A stretch of 64,000 nucleotides of DNA from Micromonospora aurantiaca ATCC 27029 (lineage in GTDB: Bacteria; Actinomycetota; Actinomycetes; Mycobacteriales; Micromonosporaceae): contig NC_014391.1 of assembly GCF_000145235.1 (NCBI RefSeq), positions 2,418,001 through 2,482,000 on the forward strand. The letters are read 5' to 3'. Shown in pieces: positions 1 through 8,009 of the stretch (positions are counted from its first letter, which is position 1; each line of letters begins with the position of its first letter). The notes beneath the pieces are model-generated. The model made no database searches, had not been told where the DNA came from, and saw only the letters and a program-made list of their open reading frames with translations. The position numbers and the translations under genes are program-made.

Positions 1-133
1 CGAAGGCGGCGGCGAGCGGCTGCGCGCCGTGCTGTGGCGCGGCCTGGGCCGGCTGGCCGGTCAGGCCGATCATGAGGATCATGGCGCCGCCGAGCAGGTG
101 GCTCACCCGACGCGAGGGTCTCCGAATCGTCAC
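1..133 (-). CDS. Secreted protein, N-terminal fragment
   Basis: Only the first 44 codons lie in the window; the gene runs off the left edge. The reading starts at a GTG (133-131), preceded by GAGGAG with five bases between, which favours it over the in-frame GTG six bases upstream. The fragment is a clear Sec signal peptide: basic residues (RRPSRR), a hydrophobic stretch around LLGGAMILMIGL, and a small-residue cleavage site PAQA|AP. The product is therefore exported, but nothing of the mature protein is visible, so no function can be given. A good promoter lies upstream at 190-217. Confidence 0.7.
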   Translation of the reverse strand, partial: MTIRRPSRRVSHLLGGAMILMIGLTGQPAQAAPQHGAQPLAAAF

Positions 134-437
134 AGGCACTCCTCGTCCACTACAGGGGGCGACTGGCTCACGTCGCCGGTTCGCCGCACCCTATAGCGTG
201 ACGTTTGTCTATGTCGATACCTTGCATCAATGGGCCATTTGATGAAGACTTCCTTCAGGTGTGCGGCATGTCCGGCAGTCGCGCCGCCCGCCGCGGGCCG
301 CCCGCCGCCGCGCCCCGGCCCGTTCCGGAGGCGGTGTCCACCGCGCTCGGCGATCACCCCTCGGCCCGGTCGGCGTGAGCTGCCCCCGTACCGTCGCGGT
401 GTTGCCCGGCGGGCCACGGCCGGGCAGCATCGGGCGG
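134..437. other. Divergent intergenic region with a small palindrome
   Basis: No gene is supported here. The stretch separates the minus-strand secreted protein from the plus-strand peptidase-like gene. It holds the minus-strand promoter at 190-217 and an inverted repeat CATCAA-N8-TTGATG at 225-244 that could be an operator. The part from about 290 to 437 is G+C-rich and shows nothing I recognise; upstream in-frame codons of the peptidase-like ORF there look non-coding (Arg/Pro/Gly-rich, no family resemblance). Confidence 0.4.
190..217 (-). promoter_or_regulatory. Promoter of the secreted-protein gene
   Basis: Read on the minus strand there is a -35-like TCGACA (217-212) and a -10-like TATAGG (195-190) separated by 16 bases, inside a locally A+T-rich stretch. 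It predicts a transcript starting near 183 with a leader of about 50 bases before the GTG at 133. Inference from sequence only. Confidence 0.5.
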
Positions 438-1322
438 ATGCCGCCCGCCGACCTGCTGCGCGTCCGCGACCTGGTGCCCGACTTCCTCGCCTGCGCCGAG
501 GGGCGCCGGTCCGCGTCGCCGGAGCCGTGGAGCGCGCACTACCTGGCCGCGCATCCGGACGTGGTCCGGGTGCTGCGCCGCGACGGCGACTGGTCCGACG
601 CCGCCGGCGTGGCATCCGTCCTGGACGGGCTCCGCGGCCGCGCCGCCGACCTGGCGGCACGAGCCGAGAGGGTACGCGCGCTGCTGCCCGACGGCGTCAC
701 GGCGGTGGCCGGTGCGCTGGGCTGGTCCGGCGACGGCGGGCCGGTCGAGTGCGTGGTGCTGGTCGGGCTGAACCAGGCCAACGGCTGGGCCGGAGAGCTG
801 AACGGCAGGTACGCGCTCTTCCTCGCCGTGGAACAGCTCGGGCCGCCGGAGGATCTCGACCTGCTGGTGCGGCACGAGGCCGCGCACGTGGTGCACGACC
901 GCGGCGCCGCGATCCGCGACTGGCCCGAGTGCGGGGTGGCGAACGCGTTGTTCACCGAAGGGCTCGCCACGCAGGTCACGGCGGAACTGGACGCCGGCCG
1001 GCCGGACGAGGAGTACCTCTGGTTCGGCCGCCCCGGTCACCGGCGGTGGCTCGACGAGTGCCGCCGCCGGTGGCCGGAGATCCTGCGCCGGGTACGCGCC
1101 GACCTCGACGCCACCGACGCGGAGCACCACGCACCGTACTTCCTGATGCGGGACTCGCCGCTGGCCGGCGGCCTGCCGAAGCGTTGCGGCTACCTGGTCG
1201 GCCTGACCGCGGTACGACACCTGCGCCGCCGGCACTCCCTGCGGGAGCTGGCCGGGTGGCCGCTGCCCCGCGTCCGCGCAGAGATGGCCGCCGCACTGGC
1301 CGACCTCCCTCCACCGGCCTGA
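438..1322 (+). CDS. Putative zinc metallopeptidase (DUF2268-like)
   Basis: A 294-residue soluble protein. It carries HEAAH (about residue 149) followed some 30 residues later by FTEGLAT, the HExxH plus downstream glutamate arrangement of gluzincin peptidases, and it resembles the DUF2268 group of predicted zinc proteases. The ATG at 438 was chosen because the protein-like composition begins there; the open frame extends further upstream but reads as Arg/Pro/Ala-rich sequence. No Shine-Dalgarno is obvious. No signal peptide or membrane segment, so it is probably cytoplasmic. It stands alone, and its substrate is unknown. Metallopeptidase fold is an inference from the motif; activity is untested. 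Confidence 0.6.
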   Translation: MPPADLLRVRDLVPDFLACAEGRRSASPEPWSAHYLAAHPDVVRVLRRDGDWSDAAGVASVLDGLRGRAADLAARAERVRALLPDGVTAVAGALGWSGDGGPVECVVLVGLNQANGWAGELNGRYALFLAVEQLGPPEDLDLLVRHEAAHVVHDRGAAIRDWPECGVANALFTEGLATQVTAELDAGRPDEEYLWFGRPGHRRWLDECRRRWPEILRRVRADLDATDAEHHAPYFLMRDSPLAGGLPKRCGYLVGLTAVRHLRRRHSLRELAGWPLPRVRAEMAAALADLPPPA

Positions 1323-1388
1323 CCCCCACCCGCCGCCCCCACCCTCCGTCCTCTCCCACCGCCCCCGCCTCCCGCCCCTCCCACCGCG

Positions 1389-1447
1389 ACGATCATGAGG
1401 TTGGCGGCGACAATTCGGACAGCCGACACCGCCAACTTCATGATCGT
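1389..1447. repeat. Inverted repeat, 19-base arms
   Basis: Left arm 1389-1407 (begins ACGATCATGA) and right arm 1429-1447 are complementary with one mismatch across a 21-base spacer. It lacks a T-run, so it is not a typical intrinsic terminator, although it lies just downstream of the peptidase-like gene. Confidence 0.75.
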
Positions 1448-1509
1448 CCGGGCGGGGGTGTGCTGGTGCGTCGCGTCCCCGCCCGCCCTCGCGCCCCTGC
1501 TTCTGCCGC

Positions 1510-1581
1510 GCGATCTTGCAGTTTCGGCCCTGCGGATCGCTGGTTTGCCCCGATTTGCCGGGGCCGAAAGTGCAAGTTCGC
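1510..1581. repeat. Dispersed palindrome, GATCTTGCA family, copy 1
   Basis: Arms 1510-1530 (GCGATCTTGCAGTTTCGGCC and one more C) and 1561-1581 pair with two mismatches around a 30-base loop. A second member with the same arms and with ATTTGCCG in the loop lies at 29526-29596, so this is a dispersed repeat family rather than a local hairpin. Confidence 0.8.
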
Positions 1582-1640
1582 GGGCGGGTTCGGGCGGGCT
1601 TGGGCGGGTTCGGGCGGGCTCGGGCGGGCTCGGGCGGGGT
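1581..1640. repeat. Decameric GGGCGGG tandem repeat
   Basis: Six consecutive ten-base units of the form CGGGCGGG(T/C)T. The plus strand therefore carries more than ten GGG runs separated by 1-3 bases, which can form G-quadruplexes. It ends about 50 bases upstream of the predicted promoter of the aminotransferase-like gene. Confidence 0.8.
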
Positions 1641-1688
1641 GGGGCCACGGGGGTGGGATTGGCGGTGCCGGGGTGGGGGCGGGGGTGG

Positions 1689-1694
1689 CTAGCG
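1689..1694 (+). promoter_or_regulatory. -10 element, leaderless start
   Basis: TAGCGT lies 8 bases upstream of the ATG at 1703 and there is no Shine-Dalgarno, as expected for a leaderless actinobacterial transcript. Confidence 0.45.
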
Positions 1695-1702
1695 TCGGTG
1701 GC

Positions 1703-2740
1703 ATGGAGCTGGAGCAGGCGCAGAAGTTGTGGCAGCCGGAGCCGGGCTGGTTGAACACGGCCACCTACGGACTGCCGCCGGAGCCGGTGTGGGACGCCGT
1801 GCAGCGGGTGCTCGCCGACTGGCGGACCGGGCGGGTGTCGTTCGAGGTGTGGGAGGAGTCGGTGGACCGGTCCCGGGCCGCGTTCGCCCGGCTGACCGGT
1901 GTGGACGTCGCCGACGTGAGCATCGGCGCCAGCGCGTCACAACTCGTCGCGCCGATCGCGGCCGGGCTGCCGGCGGGCGCGACGGTGGTGGTCCCCGAGA
2001 CCGAGTTCACCTCGATCCTGTTCCCGTGGCTGGTGCAGCAGGACCGCGGCGTGCGGGTACGCACCGTGCCGCTGGCCGGCCTGGTCGACGCGATCGACGC
2101 CGACACCGATCTGGTGGCGTTCAGCGTGGTGCAGTCCGCCGACGGCACAGTGCTCCCGTACGACGAGATCGTCGCGGCGGCCCGGGCGCACGGCGCGTTC
2201 GTGGTGGCCGACGCGACGCAGGCGTGCGGGTGGCTGCCGTTCGCGGCGGACCGGGCGGACGCGGTGGTGGTCGGGGCGTACAAGTGGTTGATGTCGCCGC
2301 GTGGATCGGCCTTCGCCTACCTGGCCCCGGCGCTGCGCGAGCGGATGCGCCCGGACGCGGCCGGGTGGTACGCGGGCCGCGAGCCGCACGCCTCCTACTA
2401 CGGGCTGCCGCTGCGCCTGGCCGACGACGCGCGCCGGTTCGACATCGCGCCGCCGTGGCTCAGCTACGCGGGCACCGCCCCGGCGCTGGAACTGCTCGCC
2501 GACCTCGACCCGGAGGCGGTGCGCGCGTACGACGTGGGGCTGGCCAACCGGTTCCTGACCGGGCTGGGCCGGCCGCCCGGCGACAGCGCGATCGTCAGCG
2601 TGGACGTGCCGGACGCGCAGGAGCGGCTGGCCCGCGCCGGGGTGCGCGCGGCGGTACGGGCGGGCCGGGTGCGCGCCTCGTTCCACCTCTACACGACCGA
2701 GGCGGACGTGGACCGGGCGGTCGAGGCGCTGACCGGCTGA
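1703..2740 (+). CDS. Class V aminotransferase-like PLP enzyme
   Basis: A 345-residue fold-type I PLP enzyme of the aminotransferase class V / cysteine desulfurase-like superfamily. The cofactor signature is clear: D170-ATQ-173 (pyridine-nitrogen Asp and the following Gln) and the Schiff-base lysine K194 in GAYKWLMSP. The N-terminal WLNTATYGLPP matches the substrate-loop region of this family. It lacks an obvious catalytic cysteine loop of true desulfurases, so an aminotransferase or isopenicillin-epimerase-like role is more likely; the substrate cannot be told. The ATG is supported by the -10 element at 1689. Its stop lies only 4 bases from the stop of the convergent acyl-CoA dehydrogenase gene. 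Confidence 0.85.
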   Translation: MELEQAQKLWQPEPGWLNTATYGLPPEPVWDAVQRVLADWRTGRVSFEVWEESVDRSRAAFARLTGVDVADVSIGASASQLVAPIAAGLPAGATVVVPETEFTSILFPWLVQQDRGVRVRTVPLAGLVDAIDADTDLVAFSVVQSADGTVLPYDEIVAAARAHGAFVVADATQACGWLPFAADRADAVVVGAYKWLMSPRGSAFAYLAPALRERMRPDAAGWYAGREPHASYYGLPLRLADDARRFDIAPPWLSYAGTAPALELLADLDPEAVRAYDVGLANRFLTGLGRPPGDSAIVSVDVPDAQERLARAGVRAAVRAGRVRASFHLYTTEADVDRAVEALTG

Positions 2741-2744
2741 CTGC

Positions 2745-3917
2745 TCAGGCCAGGTGGCCGCCGATCTTCGTGTAGCCGCACAGCAGGTCGCGGGAGATGA
2801 TCAGCCGCTGCATCTCGTCGGTGCCCTCGAAGATCCGGTACAGCCGGACCTGCCGGTACCAGCGTTCGATCGGCAGTTCCCGGGTGTAGCCCATGCCGCC
2901 GTGGATCTGGAGCACCCGGTCCACCACCCGGTTGACCATGCCGGCGCCGTAGAGCTTGCCCATGGAGGAGGCGTGCCGGGGGTCGAGGCCCTGGTCGACG
3001 GTCCAGGCCGAGCGCAGGATCAGCCAGCGGGCCGCCTCCAGCTCGGTCTCCGAGTCGGCGATCATCCACTGGATGGCCTGGTTGGTGGCGATCGGCGCGC
3101 CGAACGTCTCCCGCGTGTTGGCGTGGTCGATGGCCATCTGGAGGGCGCGCTCGGCGATGCCGATGGCGTGTGACGGGATGGTGTAGCGGCCCTTGCCGAT
3201 CCACTCCATGCCGAGCGTGAAGCCCTGCCCGATCTCGCCGAGGATGTTGCGGTGCGGCACCCGTACGCCGTCGAAGATCAGTGAGGCGGGGCCGCCCTCG
3301 CCCATGGTCTGGATGAACTCGGAGCGCCAGCCCATCGCGCGGTCCACCAGGAACGCGGTGGCGCCGCCGCGGCGGGCGCCCTTCTCCGGGTCGGTCACCG
3401 CGACCACGATGGCGAAGTCGGCGTCGTTGCCGTTGGTGATGAACGTCTTCTCGCCGTCGAGGATCCAGTCGTCGCCGTCGCGGCGGGCGCGCAGCTTGAT
3501 GTTCGCCGCGTCGGAGCCCGCGCCGGGCTCGGTGATGGCGAAGCAGGAGATCCGTTCGCCCTCGATGGTGGGGATCAGGAACTCGCGTTTCTGCTCCTCG
3601 GTGGCGTGGAACAGGATGTTGTCGGCCTCGCCGCCGAAGCGGAACGGCACGAAGCTGCGGCCCAGTTCGGTCCAGATCAGCGACTGCATGACCGCCGGCA
3701 GGTCCATCCCGCCGTACTCCTCCGGCGTGGCCAGCCCCCAGAAGCCGAACTTCTTCGCCTTGAGCTGGAGTTCGCGCAGCTCGGAGCGGTCCAGGCCGGG
3801 CTGGTGGGCGCGCTCGCGGCGCAGCACCTCCGCCTCCAGCGGCATCACCTCGCGGGTGACGAACGTGCGAACGGTGTCCCGGATCGCGCGTTCCTCGTCG
3901 GACAGTGCGAAGTCCAC
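2745..3917 (-). CDS. Acyl-CoA dehydrogenase
   Basis: A 390-residue FAD flavoenzyme that oxidises acyl-CoA to the trans-2-enoyl-CoA. The three-domain layout is visible: N-terminal helical domain opening with FALSDEERAIRDTVR, central FAD-binding strand region with ITEPGAGSD and FITNG, and a C-terminal helical domain with IHGGMGYTRE and FEGTDEMQ, the latter holding the catalytic base glutamate. The GTG start at 3917 has GGGGG four bases upstream. It is divergent from the TetR gene at 4005, and a 19-base palindrome lies between them, so it is the likely target of that repressor. Chain-length preference cannot be read from the sequence. Confidence 0.93.
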   Translation of the reverse strand: MDFALSDEERAIRDTVRTFVTREVMPLEAEVLRRERAHQPGLDRSELRELQLKAKKFGFWGLATPEEYGGMDLPAVMQSLIWTELGRSFVPFRFGGEADNILFHATEEQKREFLIPTIEGERISCFAITEPGAGSDAANIKLRARRDGDDWILDGEKTFITNGNDADFAIVVAVTDPEKGARRGGATAFLVDRAMGWRSEFIQTMGEGGPASLIFDGVRVPHRNILGEIGQGFTLGMEWIGKGRYTIPSHAIGIAERALQMAIDHANTRETFGAPIATNQAIQWMIADSETELEAARWLILRSAWTVDQGLDPRHASSMGKLYGAGMVNRVVDRVLQIHGGMGYTRELPIERWYRQVRLYRIFEGTDEMQRLIISRDLLCGYTKIGGHLA

Positions 3918-3950
3918 GGTGCCCCCTCAGGTCGACTGGCTCTAAACTAG

Positions 3951-3969
3951 CGCTGTAAGTTTTACCGCG
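3951..3969. promoter_or_regulatory. Palindromic operator between acyl-CoA dehydrogenase and tetR
   Basis: CGCTGTAA-GTT-TTACCGCG, arms matching at 7 of 8 positions, lies midway between the divergent starts at 3917 and 4005. On the minus strand it sits just upstream of the TAGTTT -10-like sequence. The symmetry and position fit a TetR-dimer site; binding is inferred. Confidence 0.55.
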
Positions 3970-4004
3970 TCCAGACCCGATGTCGAAGGGAGGATGATGA
4001 CCAG

Positions 4005-4658
4005 GTGCCCCGACCCCGACAGGCCCTGCTCACCCGCGACCGGATCGTCGAGACCGCGCTGGCGCTGATCGACGCCGACGGGCTGGACGCGCTCTCGACC
4101 CGGCGGCTCGCCGCCGCGCTCGGTGTCCGCGGCCCCTCGCTCTACAACCACTTCGCCACCAAGGAGGAGATCCTCGACGCGGTGGCCGACGGCGTCGCGG
4201 CGACAGTCGACATCGGCGTCTTCGACGAGTGCGAGTGGCTCGATGCGCTTCGCCGCTGGGCGCGCTCGTACCGGGCCGCGCTGGCGGCGCACCCGAACAT
4301 CGTGCCGTACCTGGCGCAGGGGCCGGGCCGCCGTCCGGCCGCGCTCGCCATGGCCGACGCGGTCTACGGCGCGCTGGTCCGGGCCGGCTGGCCGCCCGCG
4401 CGGGCCACCCACATCGGCGCCGCGATGCGCTACTTCGTGGCCGGGTCAGCGCTCGGCTCGTTCGCCCGCGGCTTCGTCGAGGACCCCTCGCTCTACGCCG
4501 CGCACCCGCACCTCAACCAGGCGCACCGGCTCGCCGGACACCAGCGCAGCGTGGACGAGGGCGCGTTCACGCTCGGCCTGGACGCGCTGCTGCACGGGCT
4601 CGCCGCCGAGTACGCCGCCACCGTCGCCCCGCTGGAACGGGTCGGCGGTCCGGAGTAG
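4005..4658 (+). CDS. TetR-family transcriptional regulator
   Basis: A 217-residue repressor with an N-terminal TetR helix-turn-helix (residues about 7-55: RDRIVETALALIDADG ... VRGPSLYNHFATKEEIL) and a helical ligand-binding C-terminal domain of the tetracycline-repressor C type. The GTG start at 4005 follows GGGAGG with 11 bases between; the two nearby ATGs are out of frame. It is divergent from the acyl-CoA dehydrogenase, with a palindrome between, and 45 bases upstream of the aldehyde dehydrogenase gene on the same strand, so it may control either or both. The ligand is probably an acyl-CoA or an aldehyde/alcohol-derived compound (inference from neighbours). Confidence 0.85.
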   Translation: MPRPRQALLTRDRIVETALALIDADGLDALSTRRLAAALGVRGPSLYNHFATKEEILDAVADGVAATVDIGVFDECEWLDALRRWARSYRAALAAHPNIVPYLAQGPGRRPAALAMADAVYGALVRAGWPPARATHIGAAMRYFVAGSALGSFARGFVEDPSLYAAHPHLNQAHRLAGHQRSVDEGAFTLGLDALLHGLAAEYAATVAPLERVGGPE

Positions 4659-4703
4659 CGTCGAAACTCCCACCGCTAGTTTCCGCCGCCCCCGAAGGAC
4701 GCC

Positions 4704-6146
4704 ATGGATCTCGCCGCCGCCCCTCCCGCCCTGCTGACGCGCCGCCACCTGCACGTCGACGGTGACTGGGTCGACCCGTCGTCGGGCGACACCATCCCGG
4801 TGGAGAACCCGGCCACCGGGAGCATCGTCGGTGAGGTGCCCGCCGGCACACCGGCCGACGTGGACCGCGCGGTCGCCGCCGCCCGTGCCGCGTTCCCCGG
4901 CTGGGCCGCCACCGCCCCCGAGCAGCGGGCCGCGCACCTGGACCGGCTGCACACCGCGCTCGCCGCCCGCGCCGACGAGATCGCCCGCACCGTGGCGACC
5001 GAGCTGGGCACCCCGCTCAAGCTCGCCACCCGGGTCCAGGCCGGCCTGCCGCTGACGGTGCTGCGGAGCATCGTCGACCTGGCCGCCCGCCCGGCGGCCG
5101 AGCACACGGTCGGCAACTCGCTCGTCGTCCGGGAGCCGGTCGGCGTGGTCGGCGCGATCACCCCGTGGAACTACCCGCTGCACCAGGTGGTCGCCAAGGT
5201 CGCGCCCGCGCTCGCCGCCGGCTGCACAGTGGTGCTCAAGCCCAGCGAGCTGACGCCGCTGACCGCGTACCTGCTGTTCGACGCGATCACCGACGCCGGG
5301 CTGCCGCCCGGCGTGGTGAACCTGGTGCCCGGCACCGGCCCGGTGGTCGGCGAGGCGCTCGCCGCGCACCCCGACGTCGACCTGGTCTCGTTCACCGGCT
5401 CCACCGCCACCGGCCGGCGCATCGCCCACCTGGCCGCCGAGCGGATCGCCCGGGTGTCGCTGGAACTCGGCGGCAAGTCGGCGAACGTCATCCTGGCCGA
5501 CGCCGACGTGCCCACCGCGGTCAAGGTCGGCGTCGGCAACGCGCTGCTCAACTCCGGGCAGACCTGCACCGCCTGGACCCGGATGCTCGTACACCGCGAC
5601 CGCTACGCCGAGGCCCTGGACCTGGTCGCGGCGGCGGTGGCCGGCTACCGGCTCGGCGACCCGTTCGACCCGGCCACCCGGCTCGGCCCGCTCGCCTCCG
5701 CCGCGCAGGCCCGGCGGGTACGCGACCACGTCGACCGGGCGCTCGCCGACGGCGCCCGGCTCGTCGCCGGTGGCCCGGACGCGCCACTGCCGCCGCAGGG
5801 GCACTTCGTCGCGCCCACCGTCTTCGCCGACGTGCACCCGGACAGCGCGCTCGCCCAGGAGGAGGTGTTCGGGCCGGTGCTCGCGGTGATCCCGTTCGCC
5901 GACACCGACGAGGCGGTCGCCGTGGCCAACAACTCCCGGTACGGGCTGGCCGGCGCGGTCTGGTCCGCCGACTCCGACGCGGCGCTGGCAGTGGCCCGGC
6001 GGATGCGTACCGGCCAGGTGGACGTCAACGGCGGCGCGTTCAACCCGCTCGCCCCGTTCGGCGGCTACAAGCAGTCCGGCCTCGGCCGTGAGCTGGGCGC
6101 GTACGGCGTGGAGGAGTTCACCGAGCTGAAGGCGATCCAGCGGTGA
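4704..6146 (+). CDS. Aldehyde dehydrogenase family protein
   Basis: A 480-residue NAD(P)-dependent aldehyde dehydrogenase. The catalytic set is complete: N155 in PWNYP, general base E254 in LELGGKS and nucleophile C288 in [14 protein letters not shown] gives the cofactor-binding turn. Length and motifs are those of the ALDH superfamily that oxidises non-phosphorylated aldehydes to acids. ATG 4704 follows GAAGGA. The stop overlaps the GTG start of the alcohol dehydrogenase gene, so the pair is one operon: the downstream enzyme would make the aldehyde and this one the acid. Preferred substrate unknown. Confidence 0.92.
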   Translation: MDLAAAPPALLTRRHLHVDGDWVDPSSGDTIPVENPATGSIVGEVPAGTPADVDRAVAAARAAFPGWAATAPEQRAAHLDRLHTALAARADEIARTVATELGTPLKLATRVQAGLPLTVLRSIVDLAARPAAEHTVGNSLVVREPVGVVGAITPWNYPLHQVVAKVAPALAAGCTVVLKPSELTPLTAYLLFDAITDAGLPPGVVNLVPGTGPVVGEALAAHPDVDLVSFTGSTATGRRIAHLAAERIARVSLELGGKSANVILADADVPTAVKVGVGNALLNSGQTCTAWTRMLVHRDRYAEALDLVAAAVAGYRLGDPFDPATRLGPLASAAQARRVRDHVDRALADGARLVAGGPDAPLPPQGHFVAPTVFADVHPDSALAQEEVFGPVLAVIPFADTDEAVAVANNSRYGLAGAVWSADSDAALAVARRMRTGQVDVNGGAFNPLAPFGGYKQSGLGRELGAYGVEEFTELKAIQR

Positions 6147-7219
6147 GGGCGCTCGTGGTACGCGGCCGGGGCGCCACACCGGCGGTCGAGGAGGTACGCC
6201 TGCCCGCGCCCGGCCCGGGCGAGCTGCGGGTACGCATCCGCGCCGCCGGCATCTGCCACTCCGACCTGGCCATGGTGGACGGCACGCTGGCGCCCGCGTA
6301 CCCGCTGGTGCTGGGGCACGAGGCGACGGGCGTGGTGGCCGAGGCCGGACCCGGTACGACGCTCGCGGCCGGCACGCCCGTGGTGCTCAACTGGGCGCCG
6401 GCCTGCCGCGACTGCTGGCACTGCCGGCACGGCGAACCGTGGCTCTGCGCCGCCAACCCCAACCCGTCGACACCTCGCGGCGAGACGGCCGCCGGTGAGC
6501 CCCTTCAGGTCACGCTCGGGCTCGGCGCGCTCGCCGAGGAGGTGGTGGTGCCGCAGCACGCCGCCGTACCGGTGCCTGCCGGACTGCCGCCGGAGCAGGC
6601 CGCGGTGCTCGGCTGCGCGGTGCTCACCGGCGTCGGCGCGGTCCGCAACACCGCACGGGTCGCCCCCGGCGAGTCGGTGGCGGTGATCGGGCTCGGCGGA
6701 GTGGGCCTGGCCGTGCTGACCGCCGCGCGGCGGGCCGGCGCGGCGCCGATCCTCGCCGTGGACGTGGTGGAGGCCAAGCGGGACCTCGCGCTCGCCGCCG
6801 GGGCCACCGACTTCCTGCGCTCCGACGACCGGCTGGGCAAGGAGATCCGGGCCCGCACCGACGGGCGCGGCGTGGACCACGCGTTCGAGTGCGTCGGCCG
6901 GTCCGTCACCATCCGCGCCGCCTGGCGGGCGACGCGGCGCGGGGGAGCGGTCACCGTGGTCGGCATGGGCGGCAAGGACGACATGCTCAGCCTCTCCGCG
7001 CTGGACATCTTCCACTCCGCGCGCACGCTGCGCTCCTCGGTGTACGGCTCGACCGACCCGGACCGGGAGGTCCCGGAGCTGGCTGCCGCGCTCGCCGCCG
7101 GTGACCTGGACCTGGGGCCGCTGGTGAGCGGCACGGTGCCGCTGACCGAGGCGCCCGCGGCGCTGGAGCGGCTGGCTCGCGGCGAGGGCGCCCGCTGGGT
7201 CGTCACGTTCCCGGACTGA
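6143..7219 (+). CDS. Zinc-dependent alcohol dehydrogenase (MDR family)
   Basis: A 358-residue medium-chain dehydrogenase/reductase. Catalytic zinc ligands are C38 (ICHSD), H59-E60 (GHEATG) and a later Cys; the structural-zinc loop is complete, C-x2-C-x2-C-x7-C in CRDCWHCRHGEPWLC. The Rossmann fold is marked by GLGGVG. It belongs to the class III-like / NAD-dependent alcohol dehydrogenases. The GTG start at 6143 overlaps the aldehyde dehydrogenase stop (GTGA), so the two are translationally coupled and likely act in sequence on one alcohol. Substrate not determinable. Confidence 0.9.
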   Translation: MRALVVRGRGATPAVEEVRLPAPGPGELRVRIRAAGICHSDLAMVDGTLAPAYPLVLGHEATGVVAEAGPGTTLAAGTPVVLNWAPACRDCWHCRHGEPWLCAANPNPSTPRGETAAGEPLQVTLGLGALAEEVVVPQHAAVPVPAGLPPEQAAVLGCAVLTGVGAVRNTARVAPGESVAVIGLGGVGLAVLTAARRAGAAPILAVDVVEAKRDLALAAGATDFLRSDDRLGKEIRARTDGRGVDHAFECVGRSVTIRAAWRATRRGGAVTVVGMGGKDDMLSLSALDIFHSARTLRSSVYGSTDPDREVPELAAALAAGDLDLGPLVSGTVPLTEAPAALERLARGEGARWVVTFPD

Positions 7220-7309
7220 CCGGGCTCCGGCCGGATTCGCCGCCGGCGCATCCGGATCGGGCCGTGCGGACGAACCCCAGGGTAGGAGAGCTACCCGGGG
7301 GTACGTCCG

Positions 7310-7951
7310 TTGCTGACCGAGAACATGCCGGCCGGGGCCGTCGAGACGGCCCGCAAACGGCTGACCGCCGCCGCCGAGGACCTGGACGACAACCGGGTCG
7401 CCGGGCTGGTGCTCGACCTGGCCGCCGAGGCCGGGGTGGTGCCCGCCTGGGAACAGGTCTGCCTGCCGCTGCTCGGCACGCTGCGCGGCGACAGCGCCGC
7501 CGAGATCGCCGTCGAGCACGCCCTCTCCGAGGGGGTACGCGTCGGACTGGACGTGTTCGGCCGTGAGCCGTCCCGGCCGCTTCCCGCCCAGGGCGTGCTG
7601 CTCGCAGGCGCCGAGCACGAGACGCACTGCCTCGGGCTGCACGCGCTCGCCGCGGCGCTGCGCGAACGCGGCCGGGGCGCGCTGCACCTCGGCCCGGCGC
7701 TGCCGTGGTCCGCGCTGACCAGTGCCGTGGTCCGGGTCCGTCCGCGGGTGGTGGTGGTCTGGTCGCAGACGCCGCTGACCGGCCGCGCGTACCGCCTGGT
7801 CCGTCTGCGGCGGGACCTGCCCGGGGTACGCGTGCTCGCCGCCGGTCCGGGGTGGATCGAGCCGTTCCCGCCCTCCTCGGCCGTCCCGCAGCGCCTCACC
7901 ACGCTCGGCGAGGCGACGCTGGCCTGCCTGGCCGCCGGAGGCGCCACCTGA
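7310..7951 (+). CDS. Free-standing cobalamin-binding domain protein
   Basis: A 213-residue protein that looks like the C-terminal half of a B12-dependent MerR/CarH-type regulator. Residues about 10-80 resemble the four-helix cap domain and keep the EH pair (E69-H70), though the usual tryptophan ten residues before it is absent. Residues about 95-205 are a Rossmann-like B12-binding domain with E104-T-H106-C-L-G109, matching the ExHxxG motif whose histidine is the lower axial ligand. No MerR helix-turn-helix precedes it. The start is a TTG at 7310 behind GGGGGT; an ATG at 7325 is the alternative. It follows the alcohol dehydrogenase by 90 bases. A sensor or light/cobalamin-responsive partner protein is possible; the role is unknown. 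Confidence 0.65.
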   Translation: MLTENMPAGAVETARKRLTAAAEDLDDNRVAGLVLDLAAEAGVVPAWEQVCLPLLGTLRGDSAAEIAVEHALSEGVRVGLDVFGREPSRPLPAQGVLLAGAEHETHCLGLHALAAALRERGRGALHLGPALPWSALTSAVVRVRPRVVVVWSQTPLTGRAYRLVRLRRDLPGVRVLAAGPGWIEPFPPSSAVPQRLTTLGEATLACLAAGGAT

Positions 7952-8009
7952 CACCGGCTCCTGACACGGCGGACTGACGCCAGGCGCGAGCAGACCGGCG
8001 CGACCAGGA

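Larger units (their letters stand above)
1323..1702. other. Repeat-rich intergenic region
   Basis: About 380 bases without a supportable gene. It contains two different long inverted repeats (1389-1447 and 1510-1581), then a decameric G-rich tandem repeat (1581-1640), and ends in the -10-like element of the next gene (1689-1694). Each is listed separately. Confidence 0.7.

Noticed and set aside
230..2740. A continuous 836-codon open frame fusing sequence upstream to the aminotransferase
   Set aside because: Only the part from 1703 resembles a protein family; the rest is the shadow of the peptidase-like gene and of repeat DNA in a G+C-rich genome.
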